Below are positions 17,416-25,102 of a stretch of DNA of 64,000 nucleotides, piece by piece. A program made the position numbers and the translations under genes. Source of the DNA: Jongsikchunia kroppenstedtii DSM 45133 (GTDB lineage: Bacteria > Actinomycetota > Actinomycetes > Mycobacteriales > Mycobacteriaceae); NCBI RefSeq assembly GCF_000380485.1, contig NZ_AQYG01000051.1, positions 372,001 to 436,000 of the forward strand, written 5' to 3'. The notes under the pieces are model-generated. The model was not told where the DNA came from and ran no database searches. It saw only the letters and a list, made by a program, of their open reading frames with translations. The number at the start of each line of letters is the position of its first letter. Position 1 is the first letter of the stretch.

Positions 17416-18104
17416 CAGTGACCGACCAGGAAATCGTCGAACAGCTCGAGGTTTATGGCCGGCAGCCGGCCGAAATCCTGCCGGTCGGGCAAAGCGCAAC
17501 CGACCTACCGAGCCCGTGGCGGCCGATCGCCGCAGCCGAGCAGGCGCCGGCACGCATCGAGTCCGCGCTCGGTTTGTGGAACGAGGCTTTCCTCGCGATG
17601 ATCCCGCGTACGGCGGAATTGTTCCGAACCGAACTGGTCGACGTCCGCGTCGCCCGCCGCGACGGCGAATACCTGCTGTTGTACATCGTGGAGCACTACC
17701 CGGACACCCCGCACCGCGAGGTCCGCGTCTGGGTGGGCGGCCAGCCCGACCCCGGCGGTGCCGTCCCGGAACTCTGGGACTGTGTCCCGGCCGCGCTGCG
17801 TGAGTTTCTGCAGACCGTGCATGGCGGCCTCACCGCCGCCGACCGGGAAGCCTTCGGCCCGCAGGCGCCGCGCTATCTCCAGACACTCGCCGAGATTGCC
17901 GGGGCGCCCGACGGGATCCCCGGCTGGGACTACGAGCCCGACTCGACCCGATTGTTACTCATCGCCACCGACGGCGGCGCCGACTGCTGCGTGTCACCGG
18001 ACCTGCCGGAAGGCGAGGGCGTCCTGATCTACCAGGGCGACGAACCCGATCCGCCGCAGCCAGTCGGCTTGCTGCTCGACGAGATCATCGACGCCACCCT
18101 TTAG
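17412..18104 (+). CDS. Candidate immunity protein, SUKH-like
   Basis: A 230-residue acidic protein with no signal peptide or membrane segment, so cytosolic. Its ATG lies inside the stop of the secreted nuclease gene (ATGA overlap), the usual arrangement for translationally coupled toxin-immunity pairs. The C-terminal part, LLLIATDGGADCCVSPDLPE, resembles the DGGxD-containing core of SUKH (SMI1/KNR4) immunity proteins, a superfamily typically paired with HNH nucleases. The resemblance is by eye and partial; the first ~110 residues match nothing I know. It contains one TTA codon. Function as immunity is inferred from linkage and this motif. Confidence 0.6.
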   Translation: MTVTDQEIVEQLEVYGRQPAEILPVGQSATDLPSPWRPIAAAEQAPARIESALGLWNEAFLAMIPRTAELFRTELVDVRVARRDGEYLLLYIVEHYPDTPHREVRVWVGGQPDPGGAVPELWDCVPAALREFLQTVHGGLTAADREAFGPQAPRYLQTLAEIAGAPDGIPGWDYEPDSTRLLLIATDGGADCCVSPDLPEGEGVLIYQGDEPDPPQPVGLLLDEIIDATL

Positions 18105-18111
18105 GACGACC

Positions 18112-18756
18112 ATGAACACCAATCAGCTACCGGACAATTGGAACGTGCCGCCCGGCGCCATTCCCGGACCGCCGCCGATGCGTCCGGCATCCGGACCGTG
18201 GCCTCCGGCGCCGTCCGGACCGGGCTACGGACCCCAGTGGGGGCCGACGCCGCCCCCGCCGCCGGGCTATCCGCCGACCGGGTTCATGCCACCCGTCCCC
18301 GGTCCACCGCCGCCGCCGAATGCCGGTCGCCGGCGCCGCCGGATCGTGCTGGCCGCGATCGCCGTGCTCGTCGTCGCAGGCGCCGCTACCGGCACGACAC
18401 TCTTCCTGATGCGCGATCACGGGAGCAGTAACCGGGCCGAGATCACGCGGGTGGCAAATCAATTCGCGGACGCGACCAACACCGGCGACGTCTCGAAGAT
18501 GACTCCCCTCATGTGCAGCGCAGAGGCGCAGGCGCTGCAGGACAGCTCCGACGACGTCGATCCGGCCGACCTGCCGGACAAGCCGGAGCCGCGGCTGCAG
18601 TTCGATGTCAAGCAGGTACAGGTGAAGAACGATCTCGCGGAAGCGACGATCTCCTTCCCCAAGACCGGCAAGACGACCGAGGTCTACTTCCGTAAGGAAT
18701 CGGGCGACTGGAAGGTGTGCGCGCCGGTCGAACAACAGATGAAGCAGGCCGGATAA
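18112..18756 (+). CDS. Proline-rich single-pass membrane protein with extracytoplasmic domain
   Basis: A 214-residue protein. Residues 1-72 are a disordered Pro/Gly-rich cytosolic tail (PPPP runs); RRRRRIVLAAIAVLVVAGA begins a single transmembrane segment. The outer ~115 residues (ITRVANQFADATNTGDVSKM onward) resemble NTF2-like/DUF4878 domains, with one cysteine in each half (MCSAEAQ and KVCAPVE), probably disulfide-bonded outside the membrane. It starts 7 bp after the immunity-like gene, so it shares the operon. It could be an accessory factor of that module or an unrelated envelope protein. Confidence 0.75.
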   Translation: MNTNQLPDNWNVPPGAIPGPPPMRPASGPWPPAPSGPGYGPQWGPTPPPPPGYPPTGFMPPVPGPPPPPNAGRRRRRIVLAAIAVLVVAGAATGTTLFLMRDHGSSNRAEITRVANQFADATNTGDVSKMTPLMCSAEAQALQDSSDDVDPADLPDKPEPRLQFDVKQVQVKNDLAEATISFPKTGKTTEVYFRKESGDWKVCAPVEQQMKQAG

Positions 18757-18807
18757 CTGAAACAGACCGGATAACCCGCGGCCAACCTCCAACCTCCGCC
18801 AGACGCA

Positions 18808-18840
18808 GAACGACCCCAGCCGAATCGGCTGGGGTCGTTC
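18808..18840. terminator. Terminator hairpin between the nuclease operon and whiB7
   Basis: A perfect 15-bp stem (18808-18822 with 18826-18840) with AAT loop lies between the convergent operon end and whiB7 stop. There is no T-run on either side; bidirectional termination is inferred from position. Confidence 0.65.
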
Positions 18841-18900
18841 CCCTCTCGCCATCTCTTGGCGATTCACCATCCCGGAGCGGGTCCCTGTGTGCGCCGGATG

Positions 18901-19194
18901 TCATGCGGCGACTGGATTCTTCCGAGGGCGACCACGCGGCCGCTTGCGCGCGATGATCACGCCCTGCTCGAAGATCTCGCCACCCCACACGCCCCACGGC
19001 TCGGCACGATCCAGTGCGGCACTGAGGCATTCATTGCGGAGCGGGCAGTCGACGCACAGCGCCTTGGCCTGCTCCAGCAGGACCGGGTTCTCGGCGAACC
19101 AGAGATCCGCGTCAACCTCCCGGCAGGGGATGCTGTTGCGTGATACCAGGTTCGCCCTAGTACACGACTCGCTGTTGCTTTCTACGGTCATCAT
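18901..19194 (-). CDS. whiB7: Transcriptional regulator WhiB7
   Basis: A 97-residue Wbl protein. Four iron-sulfur cysteines sit at 24, 47, 50 and 56 (CVDCPLRNEC), followed by the GVWGGE turn and a C-terminal AT-hook (RGRPRK), the combination that defines WhiB7. It activates intrinsic antibiotic resistance genes together with the primary sigma factor. ATG at 19194 has GGAGG 7 bases upstream; a second ATG follows directly at 19191. An additional Cys11 lies in the N-terminus. Expression is controlled by the long leader annotated separately. It is convergent with the nuclease operon. Confidence 0.95.
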   Translation of the reverse strand: MMTVESNSESCTRANLVSRNSIPCREVDADLWFAENPVLLEQAKALCVDCPLRNECLSAALDRAEPWGVWGGEIFEQGVIIARKRPRGRPRKNPVAA

Positions 19195-19291
19195 TGCGGG
19201 TCCTCCACTGGTTTGTTCCATCTCGGGTCTGTGGTGGCGATACCCGGGGCCGGTGGGGTTCGTGTGCGACGTGATCGATGGTCGTTCCACG

Positions 19292-19331
19292 AAAAAGGCC
19301 ACGGGTTTCGCCGGTGCGAATTCCGTGGCCT
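19292..19331 (-). terminator. Attenuator terminator in the whiB7 leader
   Basis: A 9-bp stem (19323-19331 with 19296-19304) followed on the minus strand by TTTTT. It starts 17 bases after the uORF stop codon and ~100 bases before the whiB7 ATG. This matches the leader attenuator described for mycobacterial whiB7, where stalled uORF translation permits read-through. Confidence 0.75.
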
Positions 19332-19347
19332 CGAAAGCGATAGTCCG

Positions 19348-19494
19348 TCAGATCGGACTGCGAGTACGCACGGGATTCGCGGGTGGCGTGGCTGCATGAG
19401 CGGCTCGTGCCGACGGCTCGCACCAGGTATGGGCAGCGGCGTCGGCTACAGCTGCGTCACGCAACTGACCGGCGAAGATCATCTTGCTGTTCAC
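19348..19494 (-). CDS. whiB7 leader uORF (48 codons)
   Basis: A 48-residue frame starting with GTG at 19494 behind GGAAGGAG (7-base spacing) and ending in TGA at 19348-19350. The peptide begins MNSKMIFAGQLRDAAVADAA. The strong ribosome site, the position between the whiB7 promoter and the attenuator, and the close spacing of its stop to the terminator stem all suggest a regulatory uORF, like that known for mycobacterial whiB7. The peptide sequence itself is probably not a functional protein. An in-frame ATG four codons in is an alternative start. Confidence 0.65.
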   Translation of the reverse strand: MNSKMIFAGQLRDAAVADAAAHTWCEPSARAAHAATPPANPVRTRSPI

Positions 19495-19582
19495 TGCTCC
19501 ACTCCTTCCTGATGTCGAACGCTTCCACGATTGGCGGCGCCTGGGCGATGAGACCAGCCGCCAGCCCGTGCTGACGATGATT

Positions 19583-19620
19583 ACTTTAGGGAAGAGTCAC
19601 TGGAGACTCAACCTATTTTT
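19583..19620 (-). promoter_or_regulatory. whiB7 promoter with WhiB7-type AT-rich element
   Basis: On the minus strand: AAAAATA (19614-19620), -35 TTGAGT (19606-19611), 17-base spacer, -10 TAAAGT (19583-19588). An AT-rich patch immediately upstream of -35 is the element bound by the WhiB7 AT-hook, so autoregulation is expected. The promoter overlaps the 3' end of uvrD2 and leaves a leader of ~380 nt. Confidence 0.7.
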
Positions 19621-21706
19621 GACCTGCGGTTTTGATGAGATCCAAGAGCTCGGCTCCGTACTGGTCCAACTTCTTGGGCCCGATGCCGGGGATCTTGACC
19701 AGCCCGGGCACATCCTGCGGCGCCTGCTCGGCGATTGCGGTGAGAGTGTTGTCGGAGAACACCACGAAGGCCGGCACCTTCTGCGCTTTCGCCTGACCCG
19801 ACCGCCATTCCTTCAGGGCCAGCAGCAGCTCCTCGTCGAGATCGGACGGGCAGCTCTCGCAGCGGCCCAGCAGCGAGGCCGTCTTCCCGATCAGCCGTTT
19901 GCCGCACACCCGGCAGGTCGGCGCCGAACGCGTCCGCTTCGGCGGCTGCGCCGCCATCGACGCCGGCGAGTCGTCCGGCACCAGCTCGATGAGGAATCGG
20001 GACCGTCGCCGCCCGCGTCGGCCGCCCTCGTTGCGCGCCAACGCCCACGACAGCTGCAGATGTTCGCGCGCACGGGTGACACCGACGTAGAGCAGCCGCC
20101 GTTCTTCCTCGATCGCGGCGTCGTCGCCGAACGATTGGGTGATCGGAACCGAGCCGTCGACCAGGCCGACGAGGAATACCGCATCCCATTCGAGGCCCTT
20201 GGCCGCGTGCAGCGACGACAGGGTGACGCCCTGCACCGTCGGCGGATGCCGCGCCTCGGAGCGGGTGACCAGCTCGGCCGACAGTTGCTGCAGCGTCAAC
20301 GCGGGCTCGTGCTCGATCAACTCGTCGGCGAGATTCTCCAAGGCACGCAACGACTCCCAGCGCTCGCGCGCCTTCGCGCCGGCCGGGGACTCGTCGGTGA
20401 GGCCCAGCGGCACCAGGATCGCCTTGAGCACCGTCTTCACGTCGGCATCGGCCGGCAGATCGTCGCGGCCCGCGGCCTGCTGGACCGAGCGCATCGCCTG
20501 CCGGATCTCGGTGCGCTGGAAGAACGCCTCGCCGCCACGCACCTGGTACGGGATCCCGGCGGCGGTGAGCGCCTGCTCATGGGCCTCGGACTGGGCGTTG
20601 ACGCGGTACAGGATCGCGATCTCCGCGGCCGGAACGCCCTGCCCGATAAGCCGTTTCACCGATCGTGCCACCGCGGCCGCCTCGGCCGGCTCATCATCGA
20701 ACTCCGCGAAATACGGTTCGGGACCCGGCGGACGCTGACCGATCAGCTGCAGCCGCGTGCCGGCGATCCGCCCACGCGCCGCGCCGATGGTCCGGTTGGC
20801 CAACGACACCACCTCGGGTGTCGAGCGGTAGTCGCGTTCGAGCCGGACGACCGTCGCATCCGGGAAACGCCGGGAGAAATCGAGCAGATACTTCGGGCTG
20901 GCGCCGGTGAACGAGTAGATCGTCTGGTTGGCATCGCCGACCACGGTCAGGTCGTCCCGCTCGCCCAGCCACGCATCGAGCAGCCCCTGCTGCGCCGGCG
21001 TCACGTCCTGGTACTCGTCGACGACGAAACACCGGTACCTGTCCCGGAATTCGGCAGCGACGGTCGGATTGTCGCGCAGGATGCCCGTGGTCATCAGCAG
21101 CAGATCATCGAAATCGAGCAGGTAGTCCCCGTCCGGGGACCGCTTGAGTTCCTCATAGGCGGCGTACACCCGGGCGACCTGCGCGGCCGGGAACGGCGTC
21201 TCGCGGCGATTGCGTTCGGCGGCGGCCACATAGCCGTCGGGCCCGATCAGCGATGCCTTCGCCCATTCGATCTCCGATGACAGGTCGCGCAGCGTCTCGG
21301 TGGAGGTGCCCAGTTCGGCGAGCCGGGCGGCGCGGCCGACCACCGGAAACTTGTTGTCCAGCAGCTCCCAGCGGGAATCGCCGATCGCCTGCGGCCAGAA
21401 ATACCGAAGCTGCCGGCGGGCTGCGGCGTGGAAGGTCAACGCCTGCACCGCGTCCGATCCCCCGCCGATGCCCAGGGACCGCAGTCGGGTGCGCATCTCG
21501 CCCGCGGCGCGCGCGGTGAACGTCACGGCCAGCACCTGCGAACCCCGAACATGGCCCGACGACACCAGGTGCGCGATGCGTCGGGTGATGGTGCGCGTCT
21601 TGCCGGTGCCGGCGCCCGCCAGCACGCAGACCGGGCCCCGAGGGGCCATCACCGCGGCGAGCTGCTCGGGGTCAAGGTCTGCGCCCGCCCCCTCGGGCGA
21701 TGTCAT
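19613..21706 (-). CDS. uvrD2: ATP-dependent DNA helicase UvrD2
   Basis: A 697-residue superfamily 1A helicase. Walker A is GAGTGKT (31-37), with [19 protein letters not shown] (motif II) and VALE-type motor motifs through [15 protein letters not shown]. The C-terminal module that defines UvrD2 is present: a tetracysteine site (CRVCGKR and CESC) and an HRDC domain ending in [14 protein letters not shown]. UvrD2 is essential in mycobacteria; it unwinds 3'-tailed duplexes in repair and replication. The C-terminal codons overlap the whiB7 promoter. The start follows the family. Confidence 0.96.
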   Translation of the reverse strand: MTSPEGAGADLDPEQLAAVMAPRGPVCVLAGAGTGKTRTITRRIAHLVSSGHVRGSQVLAVTFTARAAGEMRTRLRSLGIGGGSDAVQALTFHAAARRQLRYFWPQAIGDSRWELLDNKFPVVGRAARLAELGTSTETLRDLSSEIEWAKASLIGPDGYVAAAERNRRETPFPAAQVARVYAAYEELKRSPDGDYLLDFDDLLLMTTGILRDNPTVAAEFRDRYRCFVVDEYQDVTPAQQGLLDAWLGERDDLTVVGDANQTIYSFTGASPKYLLDFSRRFPDATVVRLERDYRSTPEVVSLANRTIGAARGRIAGTRLQLIGQRPPGPEPYFAEFDDEPAEAAAVARSVKRLIGQGVPAAEIAILYRVNAQSEAHEQALTAAGIPYQVRGGEAFFQRTEIRQAMRSVQQAAGRDDLPADADVKTVLKAILVPLGLTDESPAGAKARERWESLRALENLADELIEHEPALTLQQLSAELVTRSEARHPPTVQGVTLSSLHAAKGLEWDAVFLVGLVDGSVPITQSFGDDAAIEEERRLLYVGVTRAREHLQLSWALARNEGGRRGRRRSRFLIELVPDDSPASMAAQPPKRTRSAPTCRVCGKRLIGKTASLLGRCESCPSDLDEELLLALKEWRSGQAKAQKVPAFVVFSDNTLTAIAEQAPQDVPGLVKIPGIGPKKLDQYGAELLDLIKTAGQK

Positions 21707-21766
21707 GCCCCCAGTATGACAATCGGCTCCGACAGGGTCGCGCCGGTCGCCCGCTTGCGAACCGGC

Positions 21767-22222
21767 CTACTGCTCCGACGACTGCGCGCGACCGGCCGCG
21801 CGAATGGTGCCCTGCGCATGTGCGCAGTCGGTGCGCTCGCCGGCGGCGCCGACCGAGACGATCCGGCAGCGGCAGACGGCCATGCGTTCGGTGTGGTCGA
21901 TGACCTCCGCGATGGCCAGCACCTGCGGCCCGGTGACCGGCCGCAGATAGTCGAGGGTCATCCCCGCGGTCAGCACGTTCGGGCCGAGCACGCTGCCGCC
22001 GGCGAAGGTCAGGGCGTTGTCGGCGAGATAGCCGATCATGCCGCCGTGCAGGTACCCGTGCTGCTGCCGGTGATGATCGGCCATATCCAGCCCCAGCGTG
22101 GCGGATCCGGAACCGAATTCGACCATCCGCGCGCCCACGAAGACGCTGAAGGGCTGGGCCGCCAGCACCTTCGCCGCGAAGTCGAGCATCGCGTCCGCAT
22201 CCGTACCGAGTTCGGTGGTCAT
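21767..22222 (-). CDS. PaaI-family hotdog thioesterase
   Basis: A 151-residue single hotdog domain. The signature HGGMIGYLADNALTFAGG matches the PaaI/DUF4442 acyl-CoA thioesterase motif, with the catalytic Asp in place. It probably hydrolyses an acyl-CoA in the cytosol; the substrate is not evident. ATG at 22222 is preferred to GTG at 22225 because AGGAGG then lies 5 bases upstream. It is divergent from a TetR gene with a palindrome between them, suggesting that regulator controls it. Confidence 0.88.
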   Translation of the reverse strand: MTTELGTDADAMLDFAAKVLAAQPFSVFVGARMVEFGSGSATLGLDMADHHRQQHGYLHGGMIGYLADNALTFAGGSVLGPNVLTAGMTLDYLRPVTGPQVLAIAEVIDHTERMAVCRCRIVSVGAAGERTDCAHAQGTIRAAGRAQSSEQ

Positions 22223-22235
22223 CACATCCTCCTTT

Positions 22236-22253
22236 TTAGAGATTACTCTCTAA
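22236..22253. promoter_or_regulatory. Palindrome, candidate TetR operator
   Basis: TTAGAGA and TCTCTAA form perfect 7-bp arms around TTAC, in the 50-bp gap between the divergent thioesterase and TetR genes. It directly abuts the thioesterase ribosome site. Binding by the adjacent TetR protein is inferred. Confidence 0.6.
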
Positions 22254-22272
22254 TAAAAGCTACCCTACTCTC

Positions 22273-22872
22273 ATGCCCATGGGTCGGCCCACGAAATACG
22301 ACGCCGCCGCCATCGTCGCCGCGGCCTCGGCGATCGCGGGCGAGGGCGGACCTGATGCGATCACCATGAGCGCGGTCGCGACCCGGCTCGGCGCCCCGAG
22401 CGGGTCGATCTATCACCGATTCGCGAGCCGTGCCGCGTTGCGCGGAGCCGTCTGGCTGGATACCGTCACGTGCTTTCACCAGCAGGTCCTCGACGTGCTC
22501 GACGAACGCCGGCCGACCGAGAGCGCGCTGCGGGCGGTGCGCGCGACCATCGAGTTCTGCCGCACTGACGCCGATCGCGGCGCCGTACTGCTCGCCGGGC
22601 GCGCGGCGTTCACTCCGGACGACTGGCCGGCGGAAACGCTCGACGCCGTCATCGACTCGGACCAGACGTTCTTCACCCGGATCTCGGCAGTGGCGCGCGG
22701 CGTCGCGAAGGAATCCGGCGTCGACAAGCAGCTGGTGTATCTGGCGATCGTGGATCTGCCGTATGCGGCCGTCCGGCGGCACCTGAGCTCGCATCGACCG
22801 ATTCCTCCCGGTCTTGCCGATGTGGTCGCGGACGCCGCCACCCGCATGCTGACACCTCGGCCCGCCGAGTAG
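22273..22872 (+). CDS. TetR/AcrR-family transcriptional regulator
   Basis: A 199-residue repressor with the TetR N-terminal helix-turn-helix (DAITMSAVATRLGAPSGSIY followed by HRFASRAALRG). The C-terminal ligand-binding domain is helical and unlike any family I can name. It is divergent from the thioesterase gene and probably represses it and itself through the palindrome at 22236-22253; the inducer may be an acyl-CoA or aromatic compound, which is a guess. An in-frame ATG two codons downstream (22279) is possible. Confidence 0.88.
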   Translation: MPMGRPTKYDAAAIVAAASAIAGEGGPDAITMSAVATRLGAPSGSIYHRFASRAALRGAVWLDTVTCFHQQVLDVLDERRPTESALRAVRATIEFCRTDADRGAVLLAGRAAFTPDDWPAETLDAVIDSDQTFFTRISAVARGVAKESGVDKQLVYLAIVDLPYAAVRRHLSSHRPIPPGLADVVADAATRMLTPRPAE

Positions 22873-22895
22873 CCGGTCACACCGCGGGCGGATCG

Positions 22896-22924
22896 GGAAC
22901 AGCCCCTAGCCACGTGATGTTATG
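22896..22924 (+). promoter_or_regulatory. SigH-type promoter of the mycoredoxin gene
   Basis: -35 GGAACA (22896-22901), 17-base spacer, -10 GTTATG (22919-22924), matching the SigH/SigR consensus GGAAYA-N16-20-GTT. The predicted start point falls at about 22931, on the A of the ATG taken here as the start of mrx1, so the mRNA would be leaderless. The sigH promoter at 61076-61104 has the same geometry. Confidence 0.75.
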
Positions 22925-22930
22925 GACGAC

Positions 22931-23197
22931 ATGAGCGAGAATCCGACGTTGACCCAGAATCCGACGTTGACCATGTACACCACCACCTGGTGTGGCTACT
23001 GCAACCGCCTCAAGGCGGGCCTGAAGACCCTGGGCGTCACCTGGGACGAGGTCAACATCGAAGAGGATCCCGCGGCCGCCGACTTCGTCGGGAGCGTCAA
23101 CGGCGGCAACCACGTCGTTCCGACCGTCAAGTACGCCGATGGCACCACGGCCACCAATCCGTCGATCGCAGATGTGCGCAAGAAGCTCGCCCTCTGA
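22931..23197 (+). CDS. mrx1: Mycoredoxin (glutaredoxin-like, Mrx1)
   Basis: An 88-residue glutaredoxin fold with active site CGYC in TTTWCGYCNRLKAGL and the cis-proline segment NHVVPTVKYADG. Mycoredoxin 1 reduces protein-mycothiol mixed disulfides using mycothiol. ATG at 22931 is preferred to 22922 because the latter lies inside the -10 element of the SigH-type promoter. The N-terminus contains an 18-base tandem duplication encoding ENPTLT-QNPTLT not expected in the family. Its position after uvrD2 matches Rv3198A. Confidence 0.92.
   Translation: MSENPTLTQNPTLTMYTTTWCGYCNRLKAGLKTLGVTWDEVNIEEDPAAADFVGSVNGGNHVVPTVKYADGTTATNPSIADVRKKLAL
22938..22972 (+). repeat. Tandem 18-bp repeat in mrx1 N-terminus
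   Basis: Seventeen identical bases (AGAATCCGACGTTGACC) occur at 22938-22954 and 22956-22972, giving a period of 18 and an in-frame six-residue duplication. The ATG of the redox core follows at 22973, so an internal start there would remove both copies. Confidence 0.85.
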
Positions 23198-23287
23198 CCC
23201 TGCCGCGGTAGCGGATATATGCCCTCAACTGGTCATATGCGGCACGCAAAGTTGCCGCTCGACTGACCGATCCCGCATTGTGTCGGG

Positions 23288-24187
23288 GTGTCGACACTGA
23301 CCTATGCGCAGTCCGTCGTTCTGGGTGCCCTGCAGGGCGTCACGGAACTCTTCCCGATCTCCAGCCTCGGCCATTCCGTCCTGGTTCCGGCGTGGATCGG
23401 GGGCGCGTGGCAGCAGTTGGTCACCGAGGGCGATTCCAAGAACGGCACGCCGTTTCTGGCGTTCATCGTGGCGTTGCATGTCGCGACCGCGTTCGCGCTG
23501 CTGTGGTTCTACTGGCGCGACTGGGTCGATGTGATCGGCGCATTTCTCACGACGTTACGCACGCGGCGCATCGAGACATCGTCGCAGAAGCTTGCGTGGA
23601 TGATCATCGTCGCGACCATTCCCGTCGGCATCGTCGGGCTCGTACTGGACAAGCCGCTTCGCGAGCTATTCGCGAAACCCCTTGCGGCCGCGATCTTCCT
23701 GACGATCAACGGCCTCGTCCTGGCGACCGTCGAGATGCTGCGACGACGATCGGCGGCGCTCGTCGAGGCCCGGCCGTCGTGGGACGATCCGCACCACGAC
23801 CGCGAGATCACCGCGCTCAGCTTCCCGGAGGCCGGTGGCATCGGCTCGCTGCAGATTCTCGCGTTGTTCGCCGGCATCAGCCGCTCCGGTGTCACCATCG
23901 TCGGCGGGCTGTTGCGCGGGCTCAATCACGAGGACGCCGCCAAGTTCGCGTTCATGCTGGCCACGCCGGTGATCCTGGCCGCCGGCGTCCTGAAGATCCC
24001 CGAGCTGGCCGGTCCGCAGGGGGACGGCATTCACGGGCAGATCATCGTCGGCGCGGTCGTGGCATTCGTCGCGGCCTTCGTGTCCGTCAAGTTCCTCACG
24101 AAGTTCTTCACCACCCGAACGCTGACCCCGTTCGCGATCTACTGCCTGGTGGCCGGGATCGCGTCGGTGATCCGCTTCGCGGTCTAG
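23288..24187 (+). CDS. uppP: Undecaprenyl-diphosphatase UppP (BacA-type)
   Basis: A 299-residue polytopic membrane phosphatase. The two signature regions are present: GALQGVTELFPISSLGH (residues ~13-29) and GISRSGVTIVGGLLRGL with the active-site Arg and Ser. It dephosphorylates C55 undecaprenyl pyrophosphate, recycling the lipid carrier for peptidoglycan, and gives bacitracin tolerance. The start is GTG with no ribosome site visible, perhaps leaderless. The last TAG overlaps the convergent NAT gene stop by 4 bases. Confidence 0.93.
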   Translation: MSTLTYAQSVVLGALQGVTELFPISSLGHSVLVPAWIGGAWQQLVTEGDSKNGTPFLAFIVALHVATAFALLWFYWRDWVDVIGAFLTTLRTRRIETSSQKLAWMIIVATIPVGIVGLVLDKPLRELFAKPLAAAIFLTINGLVLATVEMLRRRSAALVEARPSWDDPHHDREITALSFPEAGGIGSLQILALFAGISRSGVTIVGGLLRGLNHEDAAKFAFMLATPVILAAGVLKIPELAGPQGDGIHGQIIVGAVVAFVAAFVSVKFLTKFFTTRTLTPFAIYCLVAGIASVIRFAV

Positions 24188-25068
24188 CGTTCCCCGCCGG
24201 CGAACAGTCGAGCGGACACCGCGGCGATCGCCTCGGGCGACGCGTCGATGTGCAGCTCATCGAAGGCCGCGCGCAGGTCGTCGGCGCCGGCAAGCGTCCG
24301 CTTGTCGACGGCCCCCGCGGACCGACGCCGGAACACGGTGTCGGCAAGCGTGATTCGGGCGCCCTCGGTCGCGAGCGCCGCCATCAGAGTGCCCGTGAAC
24401 GGCGACGCCGGCGACGTGGAGACGAACCAGTTGGCGACCGCCACGTCCCCCGCGGCGACCGGCGACAGATCGAGTGTGTACAGGCTGCGCCACGACCGCT
24501 CGCCGTCGACGACCAGCTGCAACTGCAGCACCAGGTCGGCGTCCGGCGCTGCGTCCGAGTGCACTCCGGCCTCGGCCGGCGACACCACGCGATAGCGGTC
24601 ATGCGGGGTCGACTGCACCGCACCGCGATCATCGAGGTCGATCGTGCCGGTCGGCGTCATGCCGCCGTTCCCGGGATCCACCAACAGGTTTCGCCCGCCG
24701 AGCGTCACGATCGTGACGAAATGCGTGCGGGTACCCGGCGCGCTGCCGGGTTCCGACAGCACCCGGCCCCAGGCGCCGCGAACCGCGAAGCCCAACTGCG
24801 GCAATACCGCCTGCAGCAGCGTCGCATGCTCCATGCAGTACCCGCCGCGGCGCGGGCCGCCGTCGACCGCGCCGAGCAGCTTGTCCGCCACCGCATCCGG
24901 GTCCAGATCCACCGCACCGTCCGGCGACGGACCCGGCGCGTAGCTCGTCACATTCTCGAACGGGATCGCCTCCACATGCAGGCGCAGGAACTCGTCGAGC
25001 AGGGCGCGGTCGGGCGTAGGGGTGCCGCGGTAGCCGATTCGGCGCAGGTAACGCTGTACATCCGTCAT
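24184..25068 (-). CDS. nat: Arylamine N-acetyltransferase
   Basis: A 294-residue NAT. The catalytic triad is visible: Cys78 in RGGYCMEHA, His116 in TRTHFVTIV and Asp131 in LVDPGNGG. NATs transfer acetyl from acetyl-CoA to arylamines and hydrazines; in mycobacteria NAT acts on isoniazid and affects lipid metabolism. Length fits the family. It converges on uppP with a 4-base overlap at the shared CTAG. No regulatory element is evident. Confidence 0.95.
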   Translation of the reverse strand: MTDVQRYLRRIGYRGTPTPDRALLDEFLRLHVEAIPFENVTSYAPGPSPDGAVDLDPDAVADKLLGAVDGGPRRGGYCMEHATLLQAVLPQLGFAVRGAWGRVLSEPGSAPGTRTHFVTIVTLGGRNLLVDPGNGGMTPTGTIDLDDRGAVQSTPHDRYRVVSPAEAGVHSDAAPDADLVLQLQLVVDGERSWRSLYTLDLSPVAAGDVAVANWFVSTSPASPFTGTLMAALATEGARITLADTVFRRRSAGAVDKRTLAGADDLRAAFDELHIDASPEAIAAVSARLFAGGER

Positions 25069-25102
25069 GGCCGCGAGGTTACGACCTCAACCGATGTTGA
25101 GG

